Of a DNA stretch of 64,000 bases, positions 53,815 to 64,000 are shown piece by piece. The DNA is taken from NCBI GenBank assembly GCA_030765045.1, contig CM060961.1:32212805-32276804 (forward strand). The letters run 5' to 3'. A program made the position numbers and the translations under genes. Below the pieces are notes generated by a model that was given only the letters and a program-made list of their open reading frames with translations, ran no database searches and was not told where the DNA came from. The stretch comes from Tenodera sinensis. Its lineage: Eukaryota; Arthropoda; Insecta; Mantodea; Mantidae. Position 1 is the stretch's first letter. Every line of letters starts with the position of its first letter.

Positions 53815-55376
53815 TCATATGAGGGTCACTACGAAAGTTTTGAGATGTGAGAAAATGAAAGATGATCCACTCAAATTGGATACAGGTTGGTATAGCCCCA
53901 TCCTTTGTAAGTAAGGATATCAGATAGTGACTATCCCACTTCAGGAATTCCAGCAGCTCAAGGATGAATAACCCACGGCGCGCAGGTAACCAGGAGTTTG
54001 GAAGAGAACATTTTTGCAATTTTTTATCATCGGGAACAGAAAAACGTCACATGGGGCCATGTCGAGACCGTATGATGGATGAACCATAAGTTTGACCTCT
54101 GTAGACTCCAGGAGCTGAACGGTAAAGTTGGCGTGTGTGCGGGCGCGTTGTGATGGAGAAGGATCCCTCGCAGTTCCTTGCGTGGCCACCATTCTTCAAG
54201 CTTAGCAAAACCCTTTGGCGAGCAATCAGCGGTAACCATGCTTTGCTCCTCTAGAGAAATGGTTGCCACAAGACCACCCTTTAGGAAAAATGAGGCCACC
54301 ATTTTCTTGTGGACACTTTGACGACACGACTTTTATTGATGGATTGTCATCGGAAAATATCCAAAACGCTGACTGTCGCTTGGTCTCCGAATCCAACTAA
54401 TAAATCCGGGTTTCATCATCCGTGACCATGTCAGAAACCCGACTGCATTCCAGCATTCGAGAACACGTCGTACAGGTTCTCCCGTAGGGCATGTTTATTT
54501 GCACAGCACCTAGCCGCTTAGTGCTATTTTATCTGTGCAGTATAGAAGGTGTTTCTAGCTTTTGTGTCTTTGGGCATGGTTTCTTCCTACATTCCTAAGT
54601 TTGGATGCAGGAAGGGGGCAGGAATAGGTGTTGGGGTGAATAAGTATTAGAAAATGGGAGAGGCATTACCGTTACCCAAGGGCATCCTTAGGCAGGCGGT
54701 AACTTTTCCTTCTACGGGGTACTCTGTGGTCGTATTGACCTAGTGCCCGTACCAGTTGGTTGGTGTGGGAAGTCATTTTGGTGTGCATGGTTCGGGATCG
54801 CTCCCTCACCGAGTCCATGATGTAGGGTAGTCCGGAGTGGTTGGTTGTGGAGGATGTAAGACGGGAATCTACGCCCGGTGTCATATATTGTTCTTAACGC
54901 CCTGTTCTGCACAGTCTAAGTCCCCTCCATCGGATCTTCTCAGCATTTTCTCTGGCGATCCAATCTGCAATGCTGAGTCAATTTCTTTAAATGTTATGAG
55001 ACTATTTTCGTGAAGCATATTTCTCAACACTGCGATGTTTTCCTCAGCTGCAACCGATGCCGGTCGCGCGCTTCTCTCCTCATCTTTCAAAGATGTTCGG
55101 CACCTTTTAAATTCCTGAAGCCACCGAAAAACTGTGGCCAGGGAAGGCGCAATATACTCAAAAGCCTGTGACAAACGTTCAATACTTTGGCATTGGTTTA
55201 GCCCACTTTTAAGATCGTAGAAAATCGTTGAGTGAAAATGCTCTCTTGCAAGCTCCATTGCAGGGACTGATTACGCACCGCGGGTTGTTCATCCTTGCAC
55301 TGCTGGAATTCCTGGAGTGGGAGAACCACTACCTGGTGCATATTTACTCAAACGATGGGGCTGTAGTTTATGTTCT
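53815..55376 (-). pseudogene. Mariner transposase relic interrupted by a LINE piece
   Basis: The minus-strand N-terminal part (55258-54935) carries the mariner helix-turn-helix region (FRWLQEFKRCRTSLKDEERS). After a LINE insert the frame resumes near 54440 with MVTDDETRIY (first catalytic Asp), an in-frame TAG, then HHNAPAHT (about 54160), where the second catalytic Asp is His, then LDMAPCDVFLFP (about 54070) with the third Asp. Stops and frameshifts make it dead. A segment of about 100 bp occurs as an inverted pair at 53882-53985 and 55278-55376. Confidence 0.8.
54540..54925 (-). mobile_element. LINE 3' fragment inserted in the mariner relic
   Basis: The minus strand encodes MQNRALRTIYDTG, the QNRALR segment near the C-terminus of Jockey/CR1-type LINE polymerases. 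About 70 more residues and a 3' untranslated stretch follow. It is strongly 5'-truncated, as usual for target-primed insertion. Confidence 0.65.
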
Positions 55377-55439
55377 TCCACACAATAGCCATGTGTAGGA
55401 CAAGATTGGAAAGGGCAGAGTGAGACTAGAAAATTCAAT

Positions 55440-55515
55440 GCCATGACGGGGATTTTAACCACGGATCTACCGGTTACCGTCCGACCACTCTAACCACTAA
55501 GCTACCATGACCAAC
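55440..55515 (-). mobile_element. tRNA-like SINE head
   Basis: Minus strand: A-box TAGCTTAGTGGTTAGAG and B-box-like TGGTTAAAATCCCCG. Flanking segments at 55369-55433 and 55686-55750 are related direct repeats (GTTCTTCCACACAATAGCC, GAGTGAGACT). Confidence 0.6.
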
Positions 55516-55519
55516 ATGC

Positions 55520-56329
55520 CAACACGATATTAAATTCTCCAACTCACTTGCATTTTTACCAGTAAACCGCACAAGGGGATCCAACCTTATATGAGATAAC
55601 ATGCTTTACTGGCGACTTACAATATTGTAAGTACTTAAGCCCCGGGCTTTTAGTTTAACCAACTATAAAGTCAATCAATGTAATTAATGTTCTTCCACAC
55701 AATTGCCGTGTCTAGAACAGGATTGGAGAAGGTAGAGTGAGACTGTCATTCTGGTACAAGGAAATTGGCAATAGAATCAACCGAGGAAGGAATGTAACCG
55801 AACCTTAAAGGGCGTCCTATGGAAGAGAAATATCGCAATAATCCAAAAATGTATCCTGGAAACAAAGATAGAGAGTCCTTAATCGCTATGTATGGATCAA
55901 ATGTTAGACTCTGAAGGGTTAATAGAACAAAAAGTTGAGGAGTACCGAAATACATGGGTTACGTGAAAATATGAGGTACTCTCGACTTCGTGCTTCAAGA
56001 AATGATATTAGAACGTGCATGGAAGTAGAAGATACGATGATAAAATCCCTTATAGAATTATTGATAACACAGGTCTATAAATTAAAACTTTGAGAGCTGT
56101 TTTACACTTGGAAGACGATTCTAATTATCTTAGTATTACTGATTTCAAAAATTACTCCGTTTTTCTACATCACATCGGGATGTTTTAAAAATCAAGAATG
56201 AAACATTTACACAAATTGTTCTATGAAATGTACAAAGCTCAAGATTTGTGAAAGGTTAAATTAAAATGTGCTTCTCATTATTCAATGCCACATTTTAGTT
56301 CACTTTATATACACCACATCAGTAGAATC
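55520..56329. other. Non-coding interval, no feature recognised
   Basis: Includes the second of the two direct repeats mentioned for the SINE head. A 69-codon minus frame (55746-55955) is unsupported. Confidence 0.35.
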
Positions 56330-56850
56330 TTGTTCGTTTGGTCTAAATGTTTGTCTCTTGGATTTCCCTTTTGCTACTCCATAAAATCCCTACACAGCAT
56401 CTAGCAGTAATTCACAACCATTGTTGCACTCCAGCGTCTTTGGCACCACCTTTCTATGGTCCAAATATCTTGCCAGAATTTCTCTTCTTGCACCTCACTG
56501 TTTGACTTGAGGTTGTTATGGAATACTTATATCCAATTGTGAAAAGAGAACATTTAATTGGAAGCTCATTTTGCATCCCACAGTTCTGAGTCTCTGTCTC
56601 TTAGAACATTTACAATAACTCCTTTAAAGGCATTCCAAACATATTTTCCTATAGGAGTCTCATTTTTTTGAAATTCCTTGTCTAACAGGATCTCTTATTT
56701 GCGGACATAACATTTTTTTGCATCCGAAAGAGCAGCGTATTTTTGGTGAGATATTTAAAACAGTCTTTGTCAGGTGCCTTGACTAATTCTTTCATAACAA
56801 GTTGAATATGGCAAACGAACTTTATTATCCAATAGGCTACAGCTTATTAT
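56330..56850 (-). pseudogene. Relic of a dispersed arthropod repetitive ORF
   Basis: Minus-strand translation in changing frames gives HIQLVMKELVKAPDKDCFKY, then RMQKNV, GCKMSF and a late segment near 56460 with LLLDAV. The order and wording resemble an uncharacterised protein sequence that recurs in many arthropod genomes (my recollection, no family name certain). Multiple stops and frameshifts make it a fossil. Confidence 0.45.
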
Positions 56851-57189
56851 ATTCCTATTACTTGGTGTTAAACTTTGTTTAGGACCATTGTCTTTATTTT
56901 CAATATTTGTCTCTTGCCCTAATATCCCATTCGCACCAATAGCATACGGATTTTGTGAATTCCTGTTGGTGATCTAATACCATGCAGATCATTTGCAAAT
57001 CACCTAATCATCTGATGATCATGTAAGCGAACAATGGTTCGTATTCATATAAAACAGACGAATGCAACTTGATATACATTTCTAAAGAGACGGTATATGA
57101 TAGAACAAAATGAACATCATTTTTGGAATCAGCATCTGGAAGTTAACCATAAAAGGACTTCAGAATCCAAAACAGAAAAATCACTGGGA

Positions 57190-57450
57190 ACCTGTGTAAT
57201 TTTTTTTATTGGAGAACAGATATTACAGTGGTATGTGCATGTACAAAGAATACAGGAGGAGAAATAGCCCAGACGGATAGATAATTTGGTCTCCCACAGG
57301 AAGAAGCAAAAGAGGAAGAGATCGTTTAAGTTGGTGTGGCAGTGTTAAAAAAGAAGCTAATGGAATATATTTAGCTTAGAAGAAGGACAGTGGAACGATA
57401 GATCACTACAGCGGACAATAATCACAAGCAATCGCATAAAAATTCAATAG
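57190..57450 (+). mobile_element. LINE C-terminal relic
   Basis: Encodes LQWYVHVQRIQEE, then a basic GRSKRGRDRLSWCG stretch, matching the RWxGHVxRM...RRRGRPxxxW end of LINE polymerases like the one relic at 5930-6535. Stops interrupt it. Confidence 0.6.
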
Positions 57451-57579
57451 ATGAATAACCTTAGATATTTTTGTCATTATATTATAGTTTACAAATTATA
57501 CACAATTATACAAGAGCCATTCCAAAAAAGTGACTTTACAGGCTAATTACAAGGAAATTCAACATACATTTTGTCATGT

Positions 57580-58075
57580 AAATATTTTACATCTTTGGTA
57601 TTTTAATCAAAATCGTTGAAGGCATTTTTGAGAAAATAAAAAATAACAAAAAAATTTCGAAATAAAAGGTAGTTTGCGGTGGGGCCATTTTATTGAAAAC
57701 CTTCATGTCGCATCCTTCGTATCCTTCGTTGAACTTAAATGCTAAGATTGGTTTTCATCCGACTTTTCGTTTTTGAATTGTTGTTGCACACGCAAACACA
57801 CACGCACCTACAGGTATGTATGTTTATGTATTTATTTAGTCAGGGAACCTCTAAACCTCTATTTCCCTCCGAAATCTTGCAATCAATTTTTTTTTGGGGG
57901 GGAGGGGGCACAATACTTCCTCTAACTACTAGGGATAGTTCACTACTTGGTAGGGAAAGTACAAATCTGATGCATTAGATTCACATGATTTTCTCTGCCT
58001 ACTCTTCCACAAACTATTCTTACAAAAGCTTATTCTTCTAGCTGCTTCGTGTTAATCGAGATAAACATTTGGGGA
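57580..58075 (+). repeat. Family A, head-to-tail junction of two copies
   Basis: 57580-57965 is the distal part of one copy (GTATTTTAATCAAAATCGTT, GTAGTTTGCGGTGGGGCCA, CTTCATGTCGCATCCTTCG, GGTAGGGAAAGTAC). It continues without a gap into the start of the next (ATCTGATGCATTAGATTCAC, ACAAACTATTCTTACAAAAG), cut at 58075 by a SINE. Confidence 0.7.
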
Positions 58076-58091
58076 AGTAGATTTATTATAC

Positions 58092-58300
58092 GGCGGCGCC
58101 GTGGCCGAGCAGTTAGACCGTTCGCCTATCCCCAAGGTTTCGAACCCAGGGACCCGCATGTGGCATGGTGGTGGACGAAGCGACATCTGAGCGGATTCTC
58201 AGATTTCCCCCGCCACTCATTCCACCAAATGCTCCAGTGTCACCATTCCAATCATCCATTACGCCTACACTTCGTAACGATAGTATGTTACCTCCACCGA
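58092..58300 (+). mobile_element. tRNA-derived SINE, family B
   Basis: Head GGCGCCGTGGCCGAGCAG with D-arm GTTAGACC and a B-box with one extra base (GGTTTCGAACC). The body includes CCGCCACTCATTCCACCAA and ATGCTCCAGTGTCACCATT. Confidence 0.8.
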
Positions 58301-58307
58301 ACAGTCG

Positions 58308-58545
58308 GTCTGGGTGGCTCAGTTGGTTAGACGCTGGCCTACTGATCCCAAGGTCGCGGGTTCAAATCCGGCCCAGATCGATGGTTTTTAAGTGTGCTTA
58401 AAAACGACAGCTCCATGTCAGTAGATTTACTGGCATGTAAAAGAACTCCTGCGGGACAAAATTCCGGCACACCGGCGACGCTGATGTGATCCTGGCAATT
58501 GACAGCGTCGTTAAACAACAAAATAATTTTTTTTTAAATTCCACC
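58308..58545 (+). mobile_element. tRNA-derived SINE, family E, well preserved
   Basis: Perfect A-box TGGCTCAGTTGG (58315-58326) and B-box GGTTCAAATCC (58359-58369). The body includes TTTACTGGCATGTAAAAGAA, CTCCTGCGGGACAAAATTCC and GGCACACCGGCGACGCTGAT, and the tail is ACAAAATAATTTTTTTTT. It directly follows the family B SINE. Confidence 0.85.
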
Positions 58546-58684
58546 GAACAATGGGTTATATGGCCAGTTCTTTTTTTTTTTTTTCCGAGTCAACAATACC
58601 TATGTGAACACAATTTTGCTCCCCCCACCCCCCGTATTCTTTTTTTGAAAATTAACTGATAGGGACCGTGATTTTGCCTTTTTT

Positions 58685-59020
58685 TCAACAAGACTGCAAC
58701 AGCTAATACAGCCAATCTTTCGATGAGAACAATTGAATGTATGTTTCAGGACAGAATTAGTAGAGATTTGTGGCCCCCTCGGTCCCCCGACGTAACCCCC
58801 TGCGATTTCTATCTCTGGGGTAACTTAAAACTAAGTATACAAGACAAACCCACACACCCTGGAAGAATTAAACAAAATATCTCTCAGGAAATTGTCAGCA
58901 TTTCTCAACGTGAACTACGGCGAGTGATGCATAGTTTCTTAAAGAGATGCCAAAAATGTAATTATAGGACGACAGTCACAAGTTTCAGTATCTTCGTTCA
59001 TAAAGCTGGTCAGTAAAGCC
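58685..59020 (+). pseudogene. Tc1/mariner-superfamily transposase C-terminal relic
   Basis: Encodes QQD (second catalytic Asp region), then after a +1 frameshift ATANTANLSM, then DLWPPRSPDVTPCDFYLWG (about 58768-58820), the third catalytic acid region. About 60 C-terminal residues follow to a stop. The N-terminal two thirds are missing. Its wording differs from the relic at 49231-50063, so it is a separate family. Confidence 0.75.
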
Positions 59021-59959
59021 TTTAAAATTAGTTTTAAAATGTTGTATCGTTTCACCCGCGCCTTTCTATGATGGTGGCAGACGGCAACAAGCGCTGAGGA
59101 AGCGGACAGGCAAAACACCGCGCAGCCCGTATGGGGGTTTTTTGCTCCGCTGGTACATACATCATTTGTTTTATCATAGCTTGTAAATATTGCGAAAAAA
59201 TGTCAGTGAATAGTCAACTCCAAGTCGAATGTCTTTCTCAGTGATATTCTTCGTAATCTTTGGTGGCTTTCGTTTTTAATAGCATTTCTTTTCTGAAAAA
59301 AGTGACTACTATAAACATTGATAGTTGAAAGGGAGCAGGAGCATTTCCTTCGTACTCCACCAAAACTGCGTTCCTTTTAAAGAAACTAAATTGTGGTGCA
59401 TTGTGTGTATCTCAAACATCGTGCTAATGACAGCCTTGTAGGGTTGGAAAGAAAGTTGGTCTAAAACTAAATTATCACCGCATCTTTCCTGGCCGTGTAT
59501 ACAAGCAAAAACCTTATTAAGAGTGTTACAGAATTCGACCAAGAAAGTTTCCGAGGTTACAGAGGGATGGTGCAGACTACACTTTGACACAGGACATCTA
59601 AGGTCTGCGACGACAAACTTTGAAACTATGTGGTGATTCTTGAATTGAATATTGAAACTGATAAATGAAATTGAATGAAGACTTGATATGATAGTGATAT
59701 TGATTTCCACTCTAAAATACTTAACTTTATCTTCTGCAAGCTCGAAAATAACTACCATTGTGGCATTTTCAAACTTATGGGTTTCTGAAAAAGGCTATGC
59801 CATCACTGATATTTCCACTTTCACATGGAGAATCGCACAAACAGCAGTTAGCTGTAGTAATAGCACAAACAGTATGCTCTACTACCAATCTGGTGGTCCT
59901 TTATAAGGGATTAAGCATTCCCCCAAACAGATATATGACATACATTTGGAGTGAATATT
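59021..59959. other. Non-coding interval with a doubtful 149-codon frame
   Basis: A minus-strand frame at 59309-59758 is open for 149 codons. Its product (hydrophobic, no recognised motif) and lack of flanking signals do not support a gene. Confidence 0.3.
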
Positions 59960-60790
59960 TTTACATTCTCTACTACGTATAGTAAAGTAGAGGAAGTATT
60001 GTGTTTCACCCAAAAATTCGATGTCGAGATTTCACCGGAAATATGTTTTGAGGCCCCCTAAATCCAAAAAATGAATTTTTAGAAAAAGGTCCGCGTGAGC
60101 GTGTGTGTCTGTCAGTCTGTGGACAGCATAACTCAAAAACGAACATTCTGTTAAAAAGCAAAGTTCGTCTTTCAAGAATGCGACACGAAGATTTTGAAGA
60201 AAATTGCTCCATCCTAAACTACATGGAAAATTTTTCGAAAATTTTTATTTTCTTGAAAATGGCTCTAACGATTGCGATTAAAATGCCATATATTTAAGAT
60301 ATTTGTATGACAAATGAAACGTATATTTTGAATTTTCTGGGTATAACCTATATAGTCCTGTTTACTCTGGATGACTTTTGAATAGCTCGTAAACCGTAAG
60401 AGACAGACAAAATCTTACTGTACAAAAATGTAGGTTTCGCTAAAACACACAGTTTATGTCTGAATACATTTTTTGTAGAGTGAACCACTTCGGAGATATT
60501 CCTTGTTATTTGTGTCGGTTTCGGAAAACTTAAAACTTTCGTGAAATGGAACATCGTTGTTCATTTTTTTATATTTAACCGTGCAAATAGAACAGAAGTT
60601 TAAAGCTTTAAAAGATTTGACTATCACTCAAAGCCTACTGTATTCCCACATTCTTCTTGCACCTATAAGGAAATAAACAATAAGGTAATTTGTACAAATC
60701 TTTATCTCAACTAACACGAGGAAGATACAGGAATAAGAGTTTAAGAATATTTAGTACAGGAGTAGAGTACAACATATCAGATGTTTTAAT
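59960..60790 (-). repeat. Dispersed repeat family A, full copy
   Basis: Best minus-oriented copy: GTAAAGTAGAGGAAGTATTG, TTCACCCAAAAATTCGATG, GGACAGCATAACTCAAAAAC, ATTCTTGAAAATGG-type and CTCGTAAACCGTAAGAGACA blocks, ending AACATATCAGATG. Near the first end, CTCTAC and GTAGAG can pair around CGTA, a small subterminal hairpin. Confidence 0.75.
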
Positions 60791-61083
60791 TTCTCGCGCT
60801 TCCTTCAAAGTCTAAGTACATATTACATAGGTATTCACATTGAATATTTGAATATACTGCATAGAAAGAATTAGTTTTCTTGTGTGCAGGTTGTAACAAC
60901 TGGTAAGTATCAGGTATCCAAATGTGCACCTAACAGCTGCGCATATGTACTTTCAAGGTCATTTCAGACCAATTGCTTATGTGTTCCCTATTCACTTTGA
61001 ATGGCCACGAAAACTTACAACTAGCCACAACTCAATGGAGTTTTATCAGTGGCGAACTGGTTCATTATACATTTTGATCTTTT

Positions 61084-61440
61084 GAAAACAACCATGAGCG
61101 TTCGCCTACCACCTAGGCGGCCCGGGTTCGATACCAGGGACCCACATGTAGTATTCGTAGTAGACGAAGCGGCGTCAGGTCGGATTTTCTCCGGGTTATC
61201 CGTTTTCCTCCACCATTCATTCCACCAATTGCTCCATTGTCACCTTTTCAATCATAAATTTCGCCTGCATTTCATATCATACCTGACCACCCGCTTCCAG
61301 GTCTTCACTCTCTCCAGTCCATAGGTTCCTCTGCTCCCCGACAGGCATCTGACACTAGGCACTGGCTTGTAAGTCCTACGGGATGTAATTCCTACATAAG
61401 GGGAGGGTAATCAGGTAAAGAAAGAAAGAAAAACACAACC
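61084..61440 (+). mobile_element. tRNA-derived SINE, family B
   Basis: Truncated head with B-box GGTTCGATACC (61116-61126), body TTTTCTCCGGGTTATCCG and CATTCATTCCACCAATTGC, and tail AAAGAAAGAAAGAAAA. It is the longest of the four family B copies here. Confidence 0.8.
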
Positions 61441-64000
61441 ATGAATCCCAATACCATTAAGTGACCTATATCAAAGTTCTCGCCCAATACTTTGCTATAA
61501 TTTTCCAAAGTCCGTTGGTTGAATTCTAAGACACCCTATACGCGTTGGATTAATTAGGTCATCAGGATTCATCTCCGATGAGTACTGTGAAATATTATTT
61601 TGCAGTTTTAAAAGCACATTTTATGTCATTGGAAAAGTTTCCTGTCTCGAGGTCATTACAGTAAATTCGATTCAAACAAGAAGAGCTCCATTCAGATATC
61701 AAGGAGGGAAGTTTGAAGCCAATATTGATTACATATTAGATTTCCCCCTTAAGCCCGGCCAACCCACTTAGTATTTTTAAATGGCACCAGCCTCCTCGTG
61801 ATAATTAATTTTAAAGTTGGGGGAAGTTCTCATCCAGTCACGCTAAAAAGTGGATTCATTCGATCCACTTGTGAGTTATGGGCAAACATTACGGCAAAAA
61901 ACCGCAAATAATTTATTCACAGTAAGATTGCCATCTAGAGATAGTTCTTGGTGCTAACAAGGTTGAAAATACTGTTGAAGATTCCTTATTTCCCAGGTAA
62001 CCTTTTGTTTTTTCTTCTTCTTCTTCTTCTTCTTCTTCTTCTTCTTCTTCTTCTTCTTCTTCTTCTTCGCTAAACGAAAAGCGAGACGCAGCTAACCATT
62101 TTCTGTTTGCATTATTATATTATATACTTAACCCTAGGAGAAATTCTTACTATTTTGTGCATAATCATAACTGAAACTAATATCTGCATGAAAATACTAA
62201 GCACCTAAATTAGTTTCAAAATGTCGCAATTATCAACTGGGAAGTGGAGGGTTTCAAGAGTCAAACTCTGAATTTAAATTGGTTACTCTAAGCTCCTATA
62301 GTAGAATATGCTAAAAATTCTACGAATTTTAGAAGCAAGACTCATTTTCATCATGGTAAAACACTTAGCTTGGTTTGAAAAAAATTAGTTGTGTAATAAA
62401 ACGAAAGAAAACAATGAAAAGAAAAAATATCCCTTGGAATATTCAGTTTGGAACGTCCTTAACTTAGAAAAACGCCTTCTTTCACATTTCTAAATTTTAC
62501 GTATACAATGAGTCGGAAATATTTAACTAGTATATGTTTTCCTTAAAAATATTACTAATTTAAAAATGCCAACGTCAAATGAGTGTGTGCATGGTTGTAG
62601 CGACCCAGTCGCAATACCTTTTTAAACCAAAATATAGTTCTGAATTTGTTTTTTCTTTTGTTGTTGAGCCGAGTAGTGGCGTGCATTAATGACCCTGCGT
62701 CTAGGGTTTTAGGTGAGAGTGGCAAAATTTTCGGTTTTTAAGTTATATCATATAAATTTTCTAGAGACACCTGTGAATCATTTTGACCAAAGATTTTTCT
62801 CGATTCGCGATTTTTAAACGTCCAGCGACATGCGTGCGCTCCTTTTTTAACGCCACTGACCACCCATTTCCCCTTTCTGTATGGATTCTTTTCTCAGTTT
62901 TGCTTTCTTTTTCTTTCTTCTTTTTTTCCCAAATTAATCTTATTTCTTATATTTCATTATCGCTTCACGGGTAATCAGCCATGTCAAATTTATGAACGTC
63001 AAGCTTTCGGCCATATCAAACTCCAAAGCCTTCATCAGGAACTAAATGAATCATCTGGGCATTTGTCCCAATTCATGCTGCTACTAAGTAGGGGGCTGAT
63101 CACCCTTGAAGCCATAGTCAATAACGCTCGCCGTGAAAGCTTGAAGTCTTACTAAATTCCTTGCGTTTCAGTTTTGCTCTGATTTGTATGTCAATTTGCA
63201 TGCATAATCTTAGAACGTTCTATCTAAGAATTACTTTATTCATTGGGTCATAAAGTTTAATTTATATTGGAAAGAAAAGTAATGTTAATCCCACCCAATT
63301 TTATAAAAATAAGTTATTTCTTAGCAAGTAATAACATTAACTTCAATTAAATACGTCCTTTATTTTCACTTTGTGAAGGCCTAGGGCAGTCCTTAAAAAA
63401 TGGATTTTTTTCGCTAATTGAAAATTTTAATTGTATTATCTAAGAAACTATTTGAGCTAGACCTTTGAGCTTCTGCAATGTCATTACTTTATTTACTCAT
63501 ATTAAGTATACTAATACTAAAGTAAATCGATTTAAAATTTTAAAAAATTAGAAAATTAAGTCCCTCTCTCTTAATTGTGGCGAACGCGATGTATGCAAAT
63601 ATTGTGGAGGTGTATCGAGGAAGAACTGTGGGTATGTGTCATATTCATATATCAATAATCTAAACTCTGCACGTGAGGTGAGGAGGGCATAAATGGAAGC
63701 GAGTGTACAAGTCAACTGCAGTATTTCACATACATGAGTAATCTTACTGCGAGTTTAAATATTGGGGTTAACGTTGCCGCCCGTTTCACCACTGTTGTGT
63801 ACTCTAAGTATACCTATTTCGGTCAGCAATTGGGAGAAGCGTAATTCAAGACAGTCGTTACATAAATGTAGAAGAAGTATTATTTTGAGTACTAAACTAA
63901 TTGATATCACATTAGGCGACTGTGTGAGATGACTAGCAGTTAATATTGACATGCGGCGTAAACAAAGGGGGAACAGGTTAGTTATCCCAGCTTTTGGGAA
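61441..64000. other. AT-rich non-coding right end of window
   Basis: Contains the TTC microsatellite at 62010-62068 and otherwise no supported coding, RNA or repeat feature. A sequence like GGAACTAAATGAATCATC near 63040 is unremarkable. Confidence 0.4.
62010..62068. repeat. (TTC)n microsatellite
   Basis: About 18 uninterrupted TTC units. Confidence 0.95.

Noticed and set aside
58308..58545. A genuine tRNA gene
   Set aside because: The A- and B-boxes are perfect, but the sequence continues into a SINE body with an A/T-rich tail.
59309..59758. 149-codon minus-strand gene
   Set aside because: No motif, no splice or polyA context, and composition like neighbouring non-coding DNA.
59960..60790. 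Family A as a Helitron
   Set aside because: A small hairpin lies near one end and one copy starts with TC, but no consistent TC...CTRR ends or A/T insertion sites were seen, and head-to-tail junctions do not require it.

Overview
The window is repeat-rich, intron-bearing, AT-rich nuclear DNA of an arthropod, most likely an insect. The evidence is TTAGG/CCTAA-type telomere-like motifs, many tRNA-headed SINEs, decayed LINEs, Tc1/mariner relics and microsatellites, with no bacterial-style gene packing. Assignment below insect level is not supported. Only one certain protein gene is present, in two identical copies. Host coding potential is limited to one convincing candidate exon (5510-5695, minus strand) and one possible promoter/first exon (about 53480-53641).

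The centrepiece is a 16,928-bp palindromic mobile element at 20812-37739. It begins 5'-AG and ends CT-3', and is flanked by a perfect 6-bp direct repeat, ATCCTG, at 20806-20811 and 37740-37745. Six-bp target-site duplications and AG termini are hallmarks of Polinton/Maverick transposons. The element is almost entirely inverted repeat: arms of about 8.3 kb (20812-29130 and about 29415-37739) with only three substitutions noticed plus two microsatellite length changes. They flank an asymmetric spacer of about 0.28 kb. Each arm carries one intact 1219-codon Polinton-type family B DNA polymerase, read outward from the centre. No integrase, packaging ATPase, protease or capsid gene is recognisable.

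From the centre outward each arm holds: (1) half of a diverged palindromic spacer with paired CACRTG boxes, repeated AACCCTTTG motifs, an 11-bp hairpin and a 50-bp tandem duplication; (2) about 0.6 kb with five tRNA-like B-box motifs spaced 129-150 bp apart; (3) a control region with three perfect TGACGTCA sites and a TATA-like box; (4) the polymerase; (5) a duplicated polyA-signal segment and a double hairpin; (6) a Gly-rich small ORF of doubtful reality and a (CCA)n tract; (7) a subterminal zone of CCTAA/TTAGG repeats in telomeric orientation; (8) the terminus with a GTAG-GTAG reiteration. I infer a Polinton-derived, polymerase-only replicon that may form head-to-head dimers through a hairpin end and borrows an integrase in trans.

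The flanks (1-20805 and 37746-64000) are a transposon graveyard. An unclassified non-coding family of about 0.8-0.95 kb ('family A') occurs about 20 times in both orientations, including a head-to-head pair and head-to-tail junctions. Nested in or around it are SINEs of several families, a solo LTR with 4-bp TSD (8252-8848), a Tc1-type MITE with TA TSD (45364-45666), mariner/Tc1 transposase relics (about 49231-50063, 53815-55376, 58685-59020), LINE reverse-transcriptase fragments (5930-6535, 14220-14930, 15350-16240, 43440-44250, 47254-47520, 54540-54925, 57190-57450), and a relic of an unclassified repetitive ORF (about 56330-56850).
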